A DNA stretch of 64,000 nt from Marinilabilia salmonicolor (GCF_003003035.1 NZ_PVTS01000013.1:92006-156005); one strand, 5' to 3'; positions 18,563-27,941 are shown, numbered from the stretch's first letter. The notes: a model not told the origin generated them from the letters alone. Numbers and translations are program-made.

Positions 18563-18966
18563 GTGTAATAAGGTTTTATAGCGAAAAAATTGAATTAATA
18601 AATATCCGGGAGTTAATTGAGAGGTTTTTCTTTATTTCAATAACCGGAATTGATGTTGCAAAATTATCTGTTCCCCAAATGGCTGGCAATCCCCACAAAT
18701 TGTCATTTGTTGATAATCGGAATCACCCATCCCGGATAAGTGATAAGAAAAGTTTTTCCTCTTGTTGATGGGTTTTAGTGTGTTGAAAATGGGTTTTTTA
18801 GAAAGATGAATTATTCATCAGTAAAATTCCCGATTTGTTATTTTATGGAAAAGTACCCTCCCCATATTTAGTGAGTTCTAGGCAGGCTCAATAAAAATGT
18901 ATATTTTTTTCTCGGTCAAAAACGAAAGAATTTGTTTCTTTGAAATGGCAAAATCCTGATTGTACA
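18563..18966. other. Divergent intergenic region between siderophore receptor and cstA
   Basis: This 404-bp AT-rich region must hold the promoters for the two divergent transcription units. I found no convincing Fur-box dyad and no strong hairpin. An ATG at 18940 is in frame with the cstA gene but was not chosen as its start. Confidence 0.5.
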
Positions 18967-20406
18967 ATGATTACATTTCTCTCTTCTATCGCAGCTCTGG
19001 TTTTAGGGTTTTTCCTTTACGGAAAGTTTGTGGAACGTTTTTTTGGAGCTTCGGATGAACGAACCACTCCGGCCGTTCGGGTAAACAACGGGGTTGATTA
19101 TGTTCCCATGCCTACCTGGAAGGTTTTTACCATAGAGTTTCTGAATATCGCCGGACTGGGCCCCATTTTTGGCGCTATTCTGGGAGCAATGTATGGCCCT
19201 ATAGCTTATTTGTGGATTGTGTTGGGGTGTATCTTTATGGGAGCGGTACATGATTATTTTTCGGGTATGCTCTCCGTTAGGAGCAACGGTGCCAGCATTC
19301 CTGAAATTGTTGGAAAATATCTGGGGCCTGGGTTTCAGAATTTTATGCGTATTTTTTCTTTACTTCTTCTGATTTTTGTGGGGGTGGCTTTTGTCTCTGG
19401 TCCTGCCGGATTACTTGCCAATCTTACCGCTGGGGGACTTGAAATATGGCTTTACAGTATTTTTGCTTATTACCTGATCGCTACACTTTTGCCCATCAAT
19501 AAGATTATTGGTCGAATTTATCCCGCTTTCGGAGCAGCGTTGCTGATAATGGCTCTTGGTATTGCCGGTGCGATGATTTATTACGGAATAACCGGTGACC
19601 TGGTTATTCATGAACTTCAACTGAGCAGTTTTCGTAATTGGCATCACAATCCAACAGAGAATTTGCTTTTTCCCATGATGTTTATTGTTATCTCGTGTGG
19701 CGCCTTAAGCGGATTTCATTCTACCCAGGCTCCTATGATGGCTCGTTGTATCCGAAAGGAGAGTCATGGACGTCATGTTTTTTACGGAGCTATGATAGCA
19801 GAGGGGGTTGTGGCTATTATCTGGGCAACTGCAGCCATGAATTTTTTCGGCAACGCCGGAAATCTGAATGAAACCATGATGGTGGACGGTCAAAATCCTG
19901 CATGGGTGGTGAATGAAATCAGTCGTTCGTGGTTGGGGCCTGTGGGGGCTGTTTTTGCTGTGATTGGTGTAATAGCCTGCCCGATTACCACCGGCGATAC
20001 GGCTTTTCGAAGCGCCAGACTTACCATTGCCGATGTTTTTAAGTTTGATCAATCCTCTATTTACAAACGGTTGATTATTAGTATTCCCCTTTTTGCCGTT
20101 GGGTTTGTGCTTTCACGACTCGAATTTGCAACGATTTGGAAGTATCTTGGCCTGTCGAATCAAGTATTGGCAGTGGTGGTTTTATGGACAGGAGCCATGT
20201 ATCTGGCCAAAGTGAAAAAGAGCCATTGGATGCTTTCTTTGCCTGCCACTTTTATGACCATTGTTTGTGCAGCTTATCTCCTGGTGGCACCGGTAAAAAC
20301 AGGAGGTTTGTTCCTTGATCCTTTCTGGGGAACTTCAGCTGGTGTTTTGGTTGGTGTGGGCTCAATGGGATTTTTTCTTTTTAGTATCCGAAAGTTTCGG
20401 CGTTGA
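18967..20406 (+). CDS. cstA: CstA-family carbon starvation / peptide-pyruvate transporter
   Basis: The 479-residue polytopic membrane protein starts MITFLSSIAALVLGFFLYGK and shows the CstA signatures RVNNGVDYVPMPTWKVFTIEF, IAGLGPIFGAILG and GAVHDYFSGMLSVRSNGAS. Later ITTGDTAFRSARL matches the family C-terminal half. This is the short Bacteroidota/Proteobacteria type (about 480 residues, not 700). CstA proteins import peptides or pyruvate during carbon limitation. The ATG at 18967 was preferred over 18940 because family members begin at this point. The 3' end overlaps the convergent lycopene cyclase-domain gene by 45 bp. Confidence 0.9.
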   Translation: MITFLSSIAALVLGFFLYGKFVERFFGASDERTTPAVRVNNGVDYVPMPTWKVFTIEFLNIAGLGPIFGAILGAMYGPIAYLWIVLGCIFMGAVHDYFSGMLSVRSNGASIPEIVGKYLGPGFQNFMRIFSLLLLIFVGVAFVSGPAGLLANLTAGGLEIWLYSIFAYYLIATLLPINKIIGRIYPAFGAALLIMALGIAGAMIYYGITGDLVIHELQLSSFRNWHHNPTENLLFPMMFIVISCGALSGFHSTQAPMMARCIRKESHGRHVFYGAMIAEGVVAIIWATAAMNFFGNAGNLNETMMVDGQNPAWVVNEISRSWLGPVGAVFAVIGVIACPITTGDTAFRSARLTIADVFKFDQSSIYKRLIISIPLFAVGFVLSRLEFATIWKYLGLSNQVLAVVVLWTGAMYLAKVKKSHWMLSLPATFMTIVCAAYLLVAPVKTGGLFLDPFWGTSAGVLVGVGSMGFFLFSIRKFRR

Positions 20407-21087
20407 AGCCGTTCCTGGAACAAACCATTCCAGAAGCGCGATATTCAGGCCAATGAGTACAAACCCATAAGCTACATCTTCGATAGGAATGGTCCCAATC
20501 CGGATTGCTGAGTTCATGGAGTCATTGTACCAGACCACAGGCTCGTCTAAACCGAAGCCTGTTAATATTCCATTGGTGATCAGGAAAGGAAGCAGGGCAA
20601 TCAGGTAGGTTCTGTAAAAATGCAACAAATAGTCTGTCCTCAGCAGCCATTCTGTAACCAAAACAAAGAGAGCCGCCAGAGAAAAAGTGACGACTGAATA
20701 AATCCGGTCGTAATACAACACTGTGGCAGTTGCAAATACGATGATGAGTGCATAGCTGATGGTTCGCTGCATCTCGGGGTGCTTTTTCATCGGCAGCCAC
20801 ACATTTAATACCCGGTAAGTAAAAACCACGGCATAAGGAACCGTGACAAAAAACAGCCACTCTTCCATGGGGAGGTTGACGATTTTTATTCCGTTGAGAT
20901 GCACCTCATTGAAGCCCCAAACCCCGATATGGGTGAATAGAATGTCCCAGAGAATGAACCCTGCTCCAGTGATGAGCATTGCTGGGATAAAATATTTCCA
21001 GATACGGAAAAATGCTACCTTCTTGTCAAAACTGAACAGAAAAGGAATAATCACCACAAGAATATTTATAATCAGATAAGTTGACAT
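20362..21087 (-). CDS. Lycopene cyclase domain-containing membrane protein (CrtYcd-like)
   Basis: The 241-residue protein has about seven hydrophobic helices arranged as two related halves, as in the fused heterodimeric-type lycopene cyclases of actinobacteria, archaea and Bacteroidota. Each half keeps the P-x-E-(E/D) motif: NLPMEEWLFFVTVPYA (about residue 72) and TIPIEDVAYGFV (about residue 206), residues thought to be part of the active site. It would cyclise the ends of lycopene to beta-ionone rings. No other carotenoid gene (phytoene synthase, desaturase) lies in the window, so the pathway context is missing. Confidence 0.82.
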   Translation of the reverse strand: MSTYLIINILVVIIPFLFSFDKKVAFFRIWKYFIPAMLITGAGFILWDILFTHIGVWGFNEVHLNGIKIVNLPMEEWLFFVTVPYAVVFTYRVLNVWLPMKKHPEMQRTISYALIIVFATATVLYYDRIYSVVTFSLAALFVLVTEWLLRTDYLLHFYRTYLIALLPFLITNGILTGFGLDEPVVWYNDSMNSAIRIGTIPIEDVAYGFVLIGLNIALLEWFVPGTASTPKLSDTKKKKSH

Positions 21088-21227
21088 ACTCTTTTTGTTT
21101 AATTGTTTAACACGAACGCACGCATTCGGTTCATTTGCGGTAAGCCGAACTGTCTGGCAAATAATAGATGAGGGCCATTTCTTTCTTTTTTGTTCTCCAA
21201 TAAGTCCGGATTCTGAAATTTTTACTT

Positions 21228-21235
21228 TAAATTTG
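21228..21235 (+). promoter_or_regulatory. Bacteroidota -7 box (TAnnTTTG) before the cobalamin riboswitch
   Basis: TAAATTTG matches the -7 consensus of the Bacteroidota housekeeping sigma factor and lies just before the first conserved part of the riboswitch, so transcription would begin near 21242. I did not find a clear TTTG -33 partner at the usual spacing. Confidence 0.45.
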
Positions 21236-21242
21236 CCGGCAA

Positions 21243-21495
21243 TAAGACTGGTTCGTACTTTCTGATTTCAGGAATACGATTAAAAGGGAATCCGGTTCAA
21301 TTCCGGAGCTGTCCCCGCAGCTGTAAGCTCTTAATATGGTTTGAATAATACTTTCGCCACTGGAATTTTACATTGATCAATGACCAATTATCAATTAAAC
21401 ATTGGTAACTGATCATTGCTAATTGATAACTGATCATTGTTAATTGATTCCGGGAAGGCCATTCAGACCTGAGTAAGCCAGAAGACCTGCCAGAT
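21243..21495 (+). promoter_or_regulatory. Cobalamin (AdoCbl-type) riboswitch controlling btuB
   Basis: The B12-box order is complete: TAAAAGGGAATCCGG (21281), ATTCCGGAGCTGTCCCCGC (21300), the GTAAGC turn, CGCCACTGG (21355), GGGAAGGCC (21452), GAGTAAGCCAGAAGACCTG (21471-21489) and the closing CC. These are the core helices and the L5 loop of class-I cobalamin riboswitches. Between the GCCACTGG and GGGAAGGCC boxes lies an AT-rich arm of about 85 bases (21366-21450) with a tandem 21-base duplication of a TAACTGATCATTG-containing unit. High B12 should repress the downstream receptor genes. Confidence 0.95.
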
Positions 21496-21612
21496 GATTC
21501 AATTCGTAGCTTTCGGGTGGAAAAGCGAAGATATGAACGATTTTTTCTTGTTCTATTTTCACTAAGACCGGATGTTTCGAATGATTAAAATTGTATTTAA
21601 TCATTTGTAACT

Positions 21613-23517
21613 ATGTTTTTAAGGTTATCTGTTTTTTGTGTGTTGCTGCTTTCGGCAACCAATCTTTTGGCACAGGATTTTTTTCAGGAAGATCCGGTGA
21701 AACTGCGAGAAGTTCGCGTAACCTCACAACGGTTACACGATTATGCTGTAGGGGCTACCGTGTCGGAGCCTGATTCTGATCTGGTCAAGCTGCATCGCAG
21801 CGGTTCTTTATCTTCATTGCTGGCCAATACATCCGGCATTTCGTTAAAAACTTATGGGCCGGGAGGACTTGCCTCTGTCAGTATCCGGGGTGGGGGATCT
21901 TCGCATACGCCTGTGTTGTGGAACGGGCTTAATATTCAGAGCCCTATGAGTGGAGGGGTTAACCTTTCGGTAATGCCGGTACAGTTTTTTGATCATGTGG
22001 AGGTTCAGCACGGCGGATCGGGAACTTTATTTGGCAGTGGAGCCATAAGTGGAGTGATTCATTTGTCGGGGAACGATTTGCTTCGAAAAGAAAATGCTCT
22101 GAGCGCCTCGTTGACCAAAGGAAGCTTTGGGCTGGGATCTGCAAGTGCAGAAATAAAGACCGGAACCACCAGCTTTGCTTCCCGTCTTTCGGTGTTCGGG
22201 CAAAAGGCCGATAACGACTTTCGCTTTATCAATACTTCCCGAATCGGAAATCCTGAGGAGACACAAACCAATGCCGGGGTTGTACAATATGGTGTTTTGC
22301 AGGAAAACCAATGGCGTATGTCTGATAAATCACTCCTCACAACCGGTTTTTGGTATCAGGACTATGATAAGGATTTGCAGACCTTGATGACCAGCAGACA
22401 GCCGGGTGAAACCAGTCAAAGGGATAAAAATATTATGGCCTCGGTCAATTATAAATACTATGGATCAAAAGGTATCCTGAATGTAAAACAGGGACTCATC
22501 AGAAATAAAGTACTTTACAGTGATCCTGACCTGGCAGATCCCCAGGCCGATAACAACTCTTTTTCGTGGATAAATGAAGCCGAGTATAAACATCGGCTGG
22601 GGAGATATCATTCTGTGAATGCAGGAGTCAATTACACTTACGAACTTGCCCGTTCCGACGGATACGGTGGTGATGTTTCACGCAACCGGGTCGCTGCTTT
22701 TGCCTCCGGACGATATGGCCTTACAGCAGGTCGTGGTGCCATAGTGCTGAGTTTTAGGGAAGAAATGAGCGATGCTGACCTGCAGCCTGTTGTCTTTTCT
22801 TTGGGGGTGGAACATCCTTTGTGGAACAGGTTGCAACTGAAAGGGAATATATCCAGAAATTACCGGATTCCAAATCTGAATGATCTCTACTGGATGGAGG
22901 ATGGTTATGCCATGGGGAATCCGGACCTGTCTGCCGAATCAGGCTGGTCAGGAGATGCGGGAGCAAATTTTTCATTTCAGAATGGCATTTTCGCAATCAC
23001 ATTGAGTGCTGCTTATTTTGCTTCGCGCACCGAGGATATTATTGTATGGCTTCCGGAAGATGGAGGTAAGTGGAAGCCACACAACAAGGAAATTGGCGAA
23101 ACAAGTGGTGTTGAGGCTGGTGTGGAAGTGACGGCAGTCGCAGGTAAAAACAGGATAAGTTCCCGTATTTTTTATACCCGGGTGAAATCCACGCTCTTTT
23201 CCGATGATGAATACGACAACCGGCAAATGGTTTATACGCCTGAGCATAATATGAATGCCGTGTTTGGCTATTCACGGGGAGACTTTTATGCAACACTTGC
23301 CGGACGATTTACCGGTGAGCGCTATTACGACTATAAAAACACGCTTGATGCATATTCACTTTGGGATACTTCCCTGGGATATAAATTCAGAATTTCCGGA
23401 ATCAGTGCAGACTTTTCTTTTAAAATAAAGAATGTGACAGATGCTGATTATCAGGTAGTGGCATGGTACGCTATGCCTCCACGAAATTATTTGCTTTCAA
23501 TAGATTTAACCATTTAA
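21613..23517 (+). CDS. btuB: BtuB-like TonB-dependent vitamin B12 receptor
   Basis: The 634-residue outer-membrane protein has a signal peptide (cleavage near NLLAQ, about residue 20), a TonB-box-like region (KLREVRVTSQRLHD), a plug (about 50-165; ISLKTYGPGGLASVSIRGGG, VLWNGLNIQSPM, GSGTLFGSGAISG) and a 22-strand barrel. Assignment to B12 rests on the cobalamin riboswitch immediately upstream and on the BtuG-like gene downstream. The length of about 630 residues fits BtuB-type rather than SusC-type receptors. It should transport cobalamin or related corrinoids across the outer membrane. Confidence 0.93.
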   Translation: MFLRLSVFCVLLLSATNLLAQDFFQEDPVKLREVRVTSQRLHDYAVGATVSEPDSDLVKLHRSGSLSSLLANTSGISLKTYGPGGLASVSIRGGGSSHTPVLWNGLNIQSPMSGGVNLSVMPVQFFDHVEVQHGGSGTLFGSGAISGVIHLSGNDLLRKENALSASLTKGSFGLGSASAEIKTGTTSFASRLSVFGQKADNDFRFINTSRIGNPEETQTNAGVVQYGVLQENQWRMSDKSLLTTGFWYQDYDKDLQTLMTSRQPGETSQRDKNIMASVNYKYYGSKGILNVKQGLIRNKVLYSDPDLADPQADNNSFSWINEAEYKHRLGRYHSVNAGVNYTYELARSDGYGGDVSRNRVAAFASGRYGLTAGRGAIVLSFREEMSDADLQPVVFSLGVEHPLWNRLQLKGNISRNYRIPNLNDLYWMEDGYAMGNPDLSAESGWSGDAGANFSFQNGIFAITLSAAYFASRTEDIIVWLPEDGGKWKPHNKEIGETSGVEAGVEVTAVAGKNRISSRIFYTRVKSTLFSDDEYDNRQMVYTPEHNMNAVFGYSRGDFYATLAGRFTGERYYDYKNTLDAYSLWDTSLGYKFRISGISADFSFKIKNVTDADYQVVAWYAMPPRNYLLSIDLTI

Positions 23518-23526
23518 AAATAGTTT

Positions 23527-23667
23527 GATGAAACGAGAATAATATTTTTAAAGCATAAATTTCGCAAGAGAACATGGTTAAAAAATATTTTGCGAGAGCG
23601 GAGCGGTACCATCCGTTCTTACATTTTTAAATAGGTTTTTATCAGATAATTATAAAATTTTAAACGA
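23527..23667. repeat. Dispersed leader repeat ending at the btuG-like start codon
   Basis: It begins GATGAAACGAGAATA, continues with AAGCATAAATTTCGCAAGAG, AACATG and TTTTTATCAGATAATTA, and ends TTTTAAACGA directly before ATG 23668. The copy at 33868-34006 is closely similar over its whole length. The arms GCATAAATTTCGC and GCGAGAGCGGAGCGG give local hairpins. Confidence 0.7.
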
Positions 23668-24792
23668 ATGAGAAAAATGGATTTTTTAAAAAAGGGAGTT
23701 TTCAGTGCTGGTGTGTTAAAAGCACTTTCTTTAGCTTTGTTTATGGCTTTTGTTTCTTGTGAAAGCGATGACGATCCGGTGATTGTAAAGGATAAGGGTG
23801 ACTTTGTTAATGGTGTGTTTGTGCTTAACCAGGGGGCAATGAATGCTGCCAATGCCTCTGTCTCTTTTATTGCTCAGGATACTGTTATGGGCAATTTGTT
23901 TGCTGAAAGGAACGGTGCCGTGTTGGGCGATGTATTGCAGGATATGGTTTCTGTGGATACACTCTCTTTTCTCGTGCTGAATAATTCGCACAGTCTGATG
24001 GTAGTCAATAATAAGAACTTCAATTATGTGGGACAGATTTCTGAAGGAATAAATAACCCTAGGTACGCCGCTGTTTATGATGGATTAATTTATGTGTCTC
24101 AATGGGGAAACGGCGGTGAAGTGGCTGTTGTTGATCCTGAACAGATGCAGGTGGTCAGCTCCATTAATGTGGGGGTCGGTCCCGAGGGGCTCGAAGTTGT
24201 TGGTGATGAGTTGTGGGTGGCCAACTGTGGAGGATATGCTACCGATAATATTATTTCAGTAATTGATCCTGTCAACGATGAGGTAATTAAGGAAATTACG
24301 GTCAATGACAATCCACAGGACCTGATCGTAGATGCCGACGGTGATGTTTGGGTGCTGGCAACCGGCCGTTCTGAGTATGATGCAGTATCTGGAAGCTTTG
24401 TTAGTGTTAGTCCTGCTGCAATTCACCATATCAATGCTTCTTCTTATGATGTTGAGCAAACCTTTCTTCCAGATGAGGTTATTTACGGAAAAGCCACAAA
24501 AATTGCGCTGGCTGCTGACGGACAAAGTTTTTACTTCGGAGGTGGATATGGTTTTCCCGGAATATGGGAAGTAGATATTACTGCATCAGAATTGCCGCAG
24601 GAAACATTTGCAGATGTTACTCCGTCGGGTTTGGGCGTAAATCCCGCCAATGGAGATTTGTATGTTGGTGTTGCGCCTAACTTTACTGCAGCGGGGCGTG
24701 TGGAGATTTATTCTGCCAACGGGACTGCCGTTGAGACCTATGAGGATAATATAGGCATTGGGCCCTGCAACTTTGTTTTCGTCTCTGAGTAA
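23668..24792 (+). CDS. btuG: BtuG-like surface beta-propeller lipoprotein (B12 capture)
   Basis: The 374-residue lipoprotein has a lipobox at FVSC with Cys31, followed by ESDDD, which resembles the surface-export signal of Bacteroidota lipoproteins. The mature part is a YVTN/DUF5074-type seven-bladed propeller: repeated blades read NGVFVLNQGAMNAANAS, YVGQISEGINNPRYAAVYDG, VVSSINVGVGPEGLEVVGDE, VIKEITVNDNPQDLIVDADG and VNPANGDLYVGVAPN. In Bacteroides the lipoprotein BtuG has this fold, sits on BtuB and binds B12 extremely tightly. Position directly after a riboswitch-controlled btuB makes BtuG the best call; binding itself is inferred. Confidence 0.85.
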   Translation: MRKMDFLKKGVFSAGVLKALSLALFMAFVSCESDDDPVIVKDKGDFVNGVFVLNQGAMNAANASVSFIAQDTVMGNLFAERNGAVLGDVLQDMVSVDTLSFLVLNNSHSLMVVNNKNFNYVGQISEGINNPRYAAVYDGLIYVSQWGNGGEVAVVDPEQMQVVSSINVGVGPEGLEVVGDELWVANCGGYATDNIISVIDPVNDEVIKEITVNDNPQDLIVDADGDVWVLATGRSEYDAVSGSFVSVSPAAIHHINASSYDVEQTFLPDEVIYGKATKIALAADGQSFYFGGGYGFPGIWEVDITASELPQETFADVTPSGLGVNPANGDLYVGVAPNFTAAGRVEIYSANGTAVETYEDNIGIGPCNFVFVSE

Positions 24793-24810
24793 TCAGATTA
24801 AAAGAATATT

Positions 24811-24923
24811 GCTCCGGAGCCATTTCCTTTACAATGACTGCAATGATTTGTTCTGCCATAAACAAGTTTAGCTGCTTAACTCGCCCAAAGTTAATCAGAG
24901 GGAAATGGTCCGGGGCTTTTTTT
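24811..24923 (+). terminator. Long-range stem with T-tract after btuG
   Basis: GCTCCGGAGCCATTTCC (24811) pairs with GGAAATGGTCCGGGGC (24901), apart from one bulged base and one mismatch. The loop is about 73 bases and seven T residues follow. This could be an unusual terminator between convergent genes or a small structured RNA. The 3' edge reaches the stop codon of the lacI-family gene. Confidence 0.5.
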
Positions 24924-25839
24924 AAATCCCTTTCACACATTCTTCAATAACCTGATCGGCCATTTTGGCGATGTCAGAAGAGGTGTGAATTAATAAGTTT
25001 TGGGGCAGGAACTCACCTCCTTCGATCTTATCATACGTGGCAAACAGTACTCCCTCTTTCCCGATTCCTCTTATTTCTGCATCCTTCATAGCTTCGGACG
25101 TCATTTCCGGTGTTTCCAGAATGATGGCATTTGCCCCCTTCTCAATAAGTTGCAGGCAGGCTTCCTTGATTTCTTTTGGGTTAAATTCCTTTGACGGTAA
25201 CTCTGCCATATTGGGCGGTATGTCGAAACGCTCACAATAATTTTCTTTGTAAGTCACCTTTTTTTGATGTTTCTCTTTCGTGTCCTCTTTTGCACAGAGC
25301 ATTCCGATGGCTTTTTTGTTGTGCCGGTACAGGAGCTGAATCACTTCATTGGTTTGCTGATGGTAATCCGGGGCAATGAACTTAACTGTTTCGGGACCGG
25401 GGATGAAACCCGCACAAATAATTGGAAATTCAATTTTCTCCTGGTCAATCTTATCACCAACCAACTCATGCTCAATGATGATGCCTGCATCGAATGGAAG
25501 TGCATTTAACTTTTCTTTCAGACTTTGGAGACTCGCCACCTGAGGCAGGATTACGTAACCTTTCTTTTCCGCTGCTTTGATCAATTCCTGGAGCCATTGG
25601 CGATTGCTGTAATTAGTGTAATCAGATGCAAAGACGCCGATCATTCCACTTTTCCCGTTGAGTCGTCCCGGATTGAATTTTCCGGGTTGATAATTGAGCG
25701 ATTTTGCGGTATCTAAGACTCTTCTCCGGGTGGACTGCGCTATGTTTACGCTGTCAGCTTTCCCGTTTAAAACCAGCGAAGCTGTTGTTTTGGATACACC
25801 TGCCTGCTGTGCAACCTGGTTTAATGTGAATCTGGCCAT
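24922..25839 (-). CDS. LacI-family transcriptional regulator
   Basis: The 305-residue protein has an N-terminal LacI helix-turn-helix (residues about 4-24, FTLNQVAQQAGVSKTTASLV, then LNGK) and the hinge helix region (RRRVLDTAKSLNYQPG), followed by a periplasmic-binding-protein-like sensor domain starting near GMIGVFASDY. It is slightly shorter than typical LacI proteins (about 330-345). It lies alone on the - strand between the B12 genes and the OmpL47-like gene, with no carbohydrate gene in operon distance, so its target and ligand are unknown. Confidence 0.88.
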   Translation of the reverse strand: MARFTLNQVAQQAGVSKTTASLVLNGKADSVNIAQSTRRRVLDTAKSLNYQPGKFNPGRLNGKSGMIGVFASDYTNYSNRQWLQELIKAAEKKGYVILPQVASLQSLKEKLNALPFDAGIIIEHELVGDKIDQEKIEFPIICAGFIPGPETVKFIAPDYHQQTNEVIQLLYRHNKKAIGMLCAKEDTKEKHQKKVTYKENYCERFDIPPNMAELPSKEFNPKEIKEACLQLIEKGANAIILETPEMTSEAMKDAEIRGIGKEGVLFATYDKIEGGEFLPQNLLIHTSSDIAKMADQVIEECVKGI

Positions 25840-26114
25840 TGCTAAATTTGTTTAGGTAAGTGTAAAGATAAGAAATATTGTGAATTCCGAATATTAAAAT
25901 TCTGAGATGTCTTGAAAGCAGGGTACTTTTTTGGTTGAAAGCAAGGACTGAATACACATAAGAGGCGGCAGATTTTGTTGTTTTAACCGGGAGGTTGCAC
26001 TACTTTATCAAACAAAAAACGAAATTGGTCAAGGCTTTGTTAATGAACGGCAAAAAATATTATCAAAAATTAAGGTTGATGCGTACATGATGCGTAACCT
26101 AAATCAAAAGAAAA

Positions 26115-27941
26115 ATGAATACCGAATTACGTATTGGCCCATTCAAAAAAACGAGTTTCTGTACTCGCCGACTGGCGGGAACTGCACTTTTGACAACCCT
26201 GATGCTGACTTCAGCAGGAAATTTTTCCTCTTCTGCTCAGGAACCTTTACAACACGAAAAGCGCTTTTATCAGTCAGAAGACGGAAAACTGTTTGTTAAC
26301 AAAGATTTACCTTTGTATCTGCGCATATCATCCGATCCCGATGATGAAGCCGAATCATGGCTGCTAAAAAGCAATACTACCGCTCAGTATTCAAATCCCA
26401 TGTACCTGGATACAGAAGGATGGAATACCCTCAGATCTCCTTCAGCCGTTGATACTGCTACCCGAAAGACGGTTTACCCCTTGCAGGATATAATATTTGA
26501 TATTTATGCTGATGGATTACAACCCAAAAGCCGATTGCTATGGGGGGAATCTGTTAATGTCCGGACGGATGACAAGGTGTTCTTTGGTGAAAAGGTGCAT
26601 CTTGCATTTGATGCTTCAGATGAAATGTCCGGAGTAACGGATGTTTATTATTCATTAAACGGATCTGGGTTCGTGGGGGAAAAACAATCTCCGTTGAGTG
26701 TTGATGAAGAAGGGGATTATTCTTTGAAGTTTTACTCGGTGGACAATGTGGGAAACGTGGAGGATATGCACTCTTTTGATTTTTCGGTAGATCATACTGC
26801 CCCTATATCAACGCATGAAATCAGCGGCATCAATAAAAATAATGTGTTAGCTCCTGATGCCACCATTTGTTTGTCTGCTGTTGATAGTCTGTCCGGGGTG
26901 AACAACGTTTTCTTTGCCATAGATGATGGTGAATTTGAGGAATACAAAAATCCTATTCCTGTTTCGCGACTGAAAGAAGGGGATGGCCAAATAACCTATT
27001 ATGCTGGAGATCGTGTAGGCAATGCAGAGGCACATAAATATATTGGGACCCTCTCTTCCGGTGCCAGTAAGGCTGAAGGTGAAGGAGAGGTCTTTGATTA
27101 TTACATCGACAGGGACGCGCCCGTGGTTTCATTCGAATTTGAGGGAGATTACTTTGAAGGCGACCGTGAGTATATATCCGGGAGAACCACCGTGGCTTTA
27201 TCGGCAAAGGACGACAAGTCGGGAGTCCAATCTATTCTATATAGTAATAACTCATTTCTGACAAATGAGGTTTACGACAATTCCTTTCATCCTGAAGGAA
27301 ACAGTCCGGTAGTGCTTAGTTATTCTGCTGTTGACTGGGTAGAAAACAGTGCTCCGGAGACCGATCGCCATTTTTATATTGACAGAACAGCCCCCGGGAG
27401 CAAAGTTTCTTTTGATGGTCCTGTGTTCAGAAACCGGGATACGCTGTTTCTTGCAGCTCAGACCAGAATCTCCCTGGATGCTAAAGATCAGGAAAGCGGT
27501 GTAAAGAGCATTTCATATTCCCTGAATGGAGTGGAGAAGGAATACGGAGAATCATTTTCAGGAGATCGTTCCGGGGAGAATCTTTTGGAATGGAGGTCAA
27601 CCGATAATGTGAATAATCAGGAAGAACTGCAGTCTCTTGTGTTTGTGGTTGATAGGGAAGGACCTTCGATTCATCATCATTTTAGTGTGGAGCCTATTGG
27701 AGAGAAAACGATCCGGGAGGAGAACTACGTCATCTATCCATCCAATACCAAGATATACATTGGTGCCACAGATGATGTTGCCGGAGAGGAATCTTTGAAG
27801 TATTCGGTCAATGGCAGTAAGGTGTCGGAAAAAATTCCGCTTAGCGGTTTGCAACCCGGCAATTATACAATTGACATTGAGGCTGCCGATGCGCTGGAAA
27901 ATAAGACAACAAAAACCATCCGATTTTCCATTGAAAAATAA
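26115..27941 (+). CDS. OmpL47-type beta-sandwich repeat protein, exported
   Basis: The 608-residue protein has an N-terminal signal (about residues 18-41, ending NFSSSAQ) and then five or six copies of an OmpL47-like domain of about 95 residues. Each copy has the pattern ISLDAKDQESGVKSISYSLNG, a short linker, and YSVDNVGNVEDxxxxDFxVDHTAP. Examples start near residues 150, 235, 335, 430 and 525. These Ig-like modules occur in surface and adhesion proteins. No anchoring or type IX C-terminal signal is evident. The gene is followed at 12 bp by the YfiR-like gene, so the two are probably co-transcribed. Confidence 0.78.
   Translation: MNTELRIGPFKKTSFCTRRLAGTALLTTLMLTSAGNFSSSAQEPLQHEKRFYQSEDGKLFVNKDLPLYLRISSDPDDEAESWLLKSNTTAQYSNPMYLDTEGWNTLRSPSAVDTATRKTVYPLQDIIFDIYADGLQPKSRLLWGESVNVRTDDKVFFGEKVHLAFDASDEMSGVTDVYYSLNGSGFVGEKQSPLSVDEEGDYSLKFYSVDNVGNVEDMHSFDFSVDHTAPISTHEISGINKNNVLAPDATICLSAVDSLSGVNNVFFAIDDGEFEEYKNPIPVSRLKEGDGQITYYAGDRVGNAEAHKYIGTLSSGASKAEGEGEVFDYYIDRDAPVVSFEFEGDYFEGDREYISGRTTVALSAKDDKSGVQSILYSNNSFLTNEVYDNSFHPEGNSPVVLSYSAVDWVENSAPETDRHFYIDRTAPGSKVSFDGPVFRNRDTLFLAAQTRISLDAKDQESGVKSISYSLNGVEKEYGESFSGDRSGENLLEWRSTDNVNNQEELQSLVFVVDREGPSIHHHFSVEPIGEKTIREENYVIYPSNTKIYIGATDDVAGEESLKYSVNGSKVSEKIPLSGLQPGNYTIDIEAADALENKTTKTIRFSIEK

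Noticed and set aside
18940..18966. Upstream ATG for cstA
   Set aside because: Family members begin at MITFL, which is the ATG at 18967.
18563..18966. Fur box in front of the siderophore receptor
   Set aside because: TTGATAATCGGAATCA near 18711 is only weakly similar and not a clear dyad, so I did not call it.
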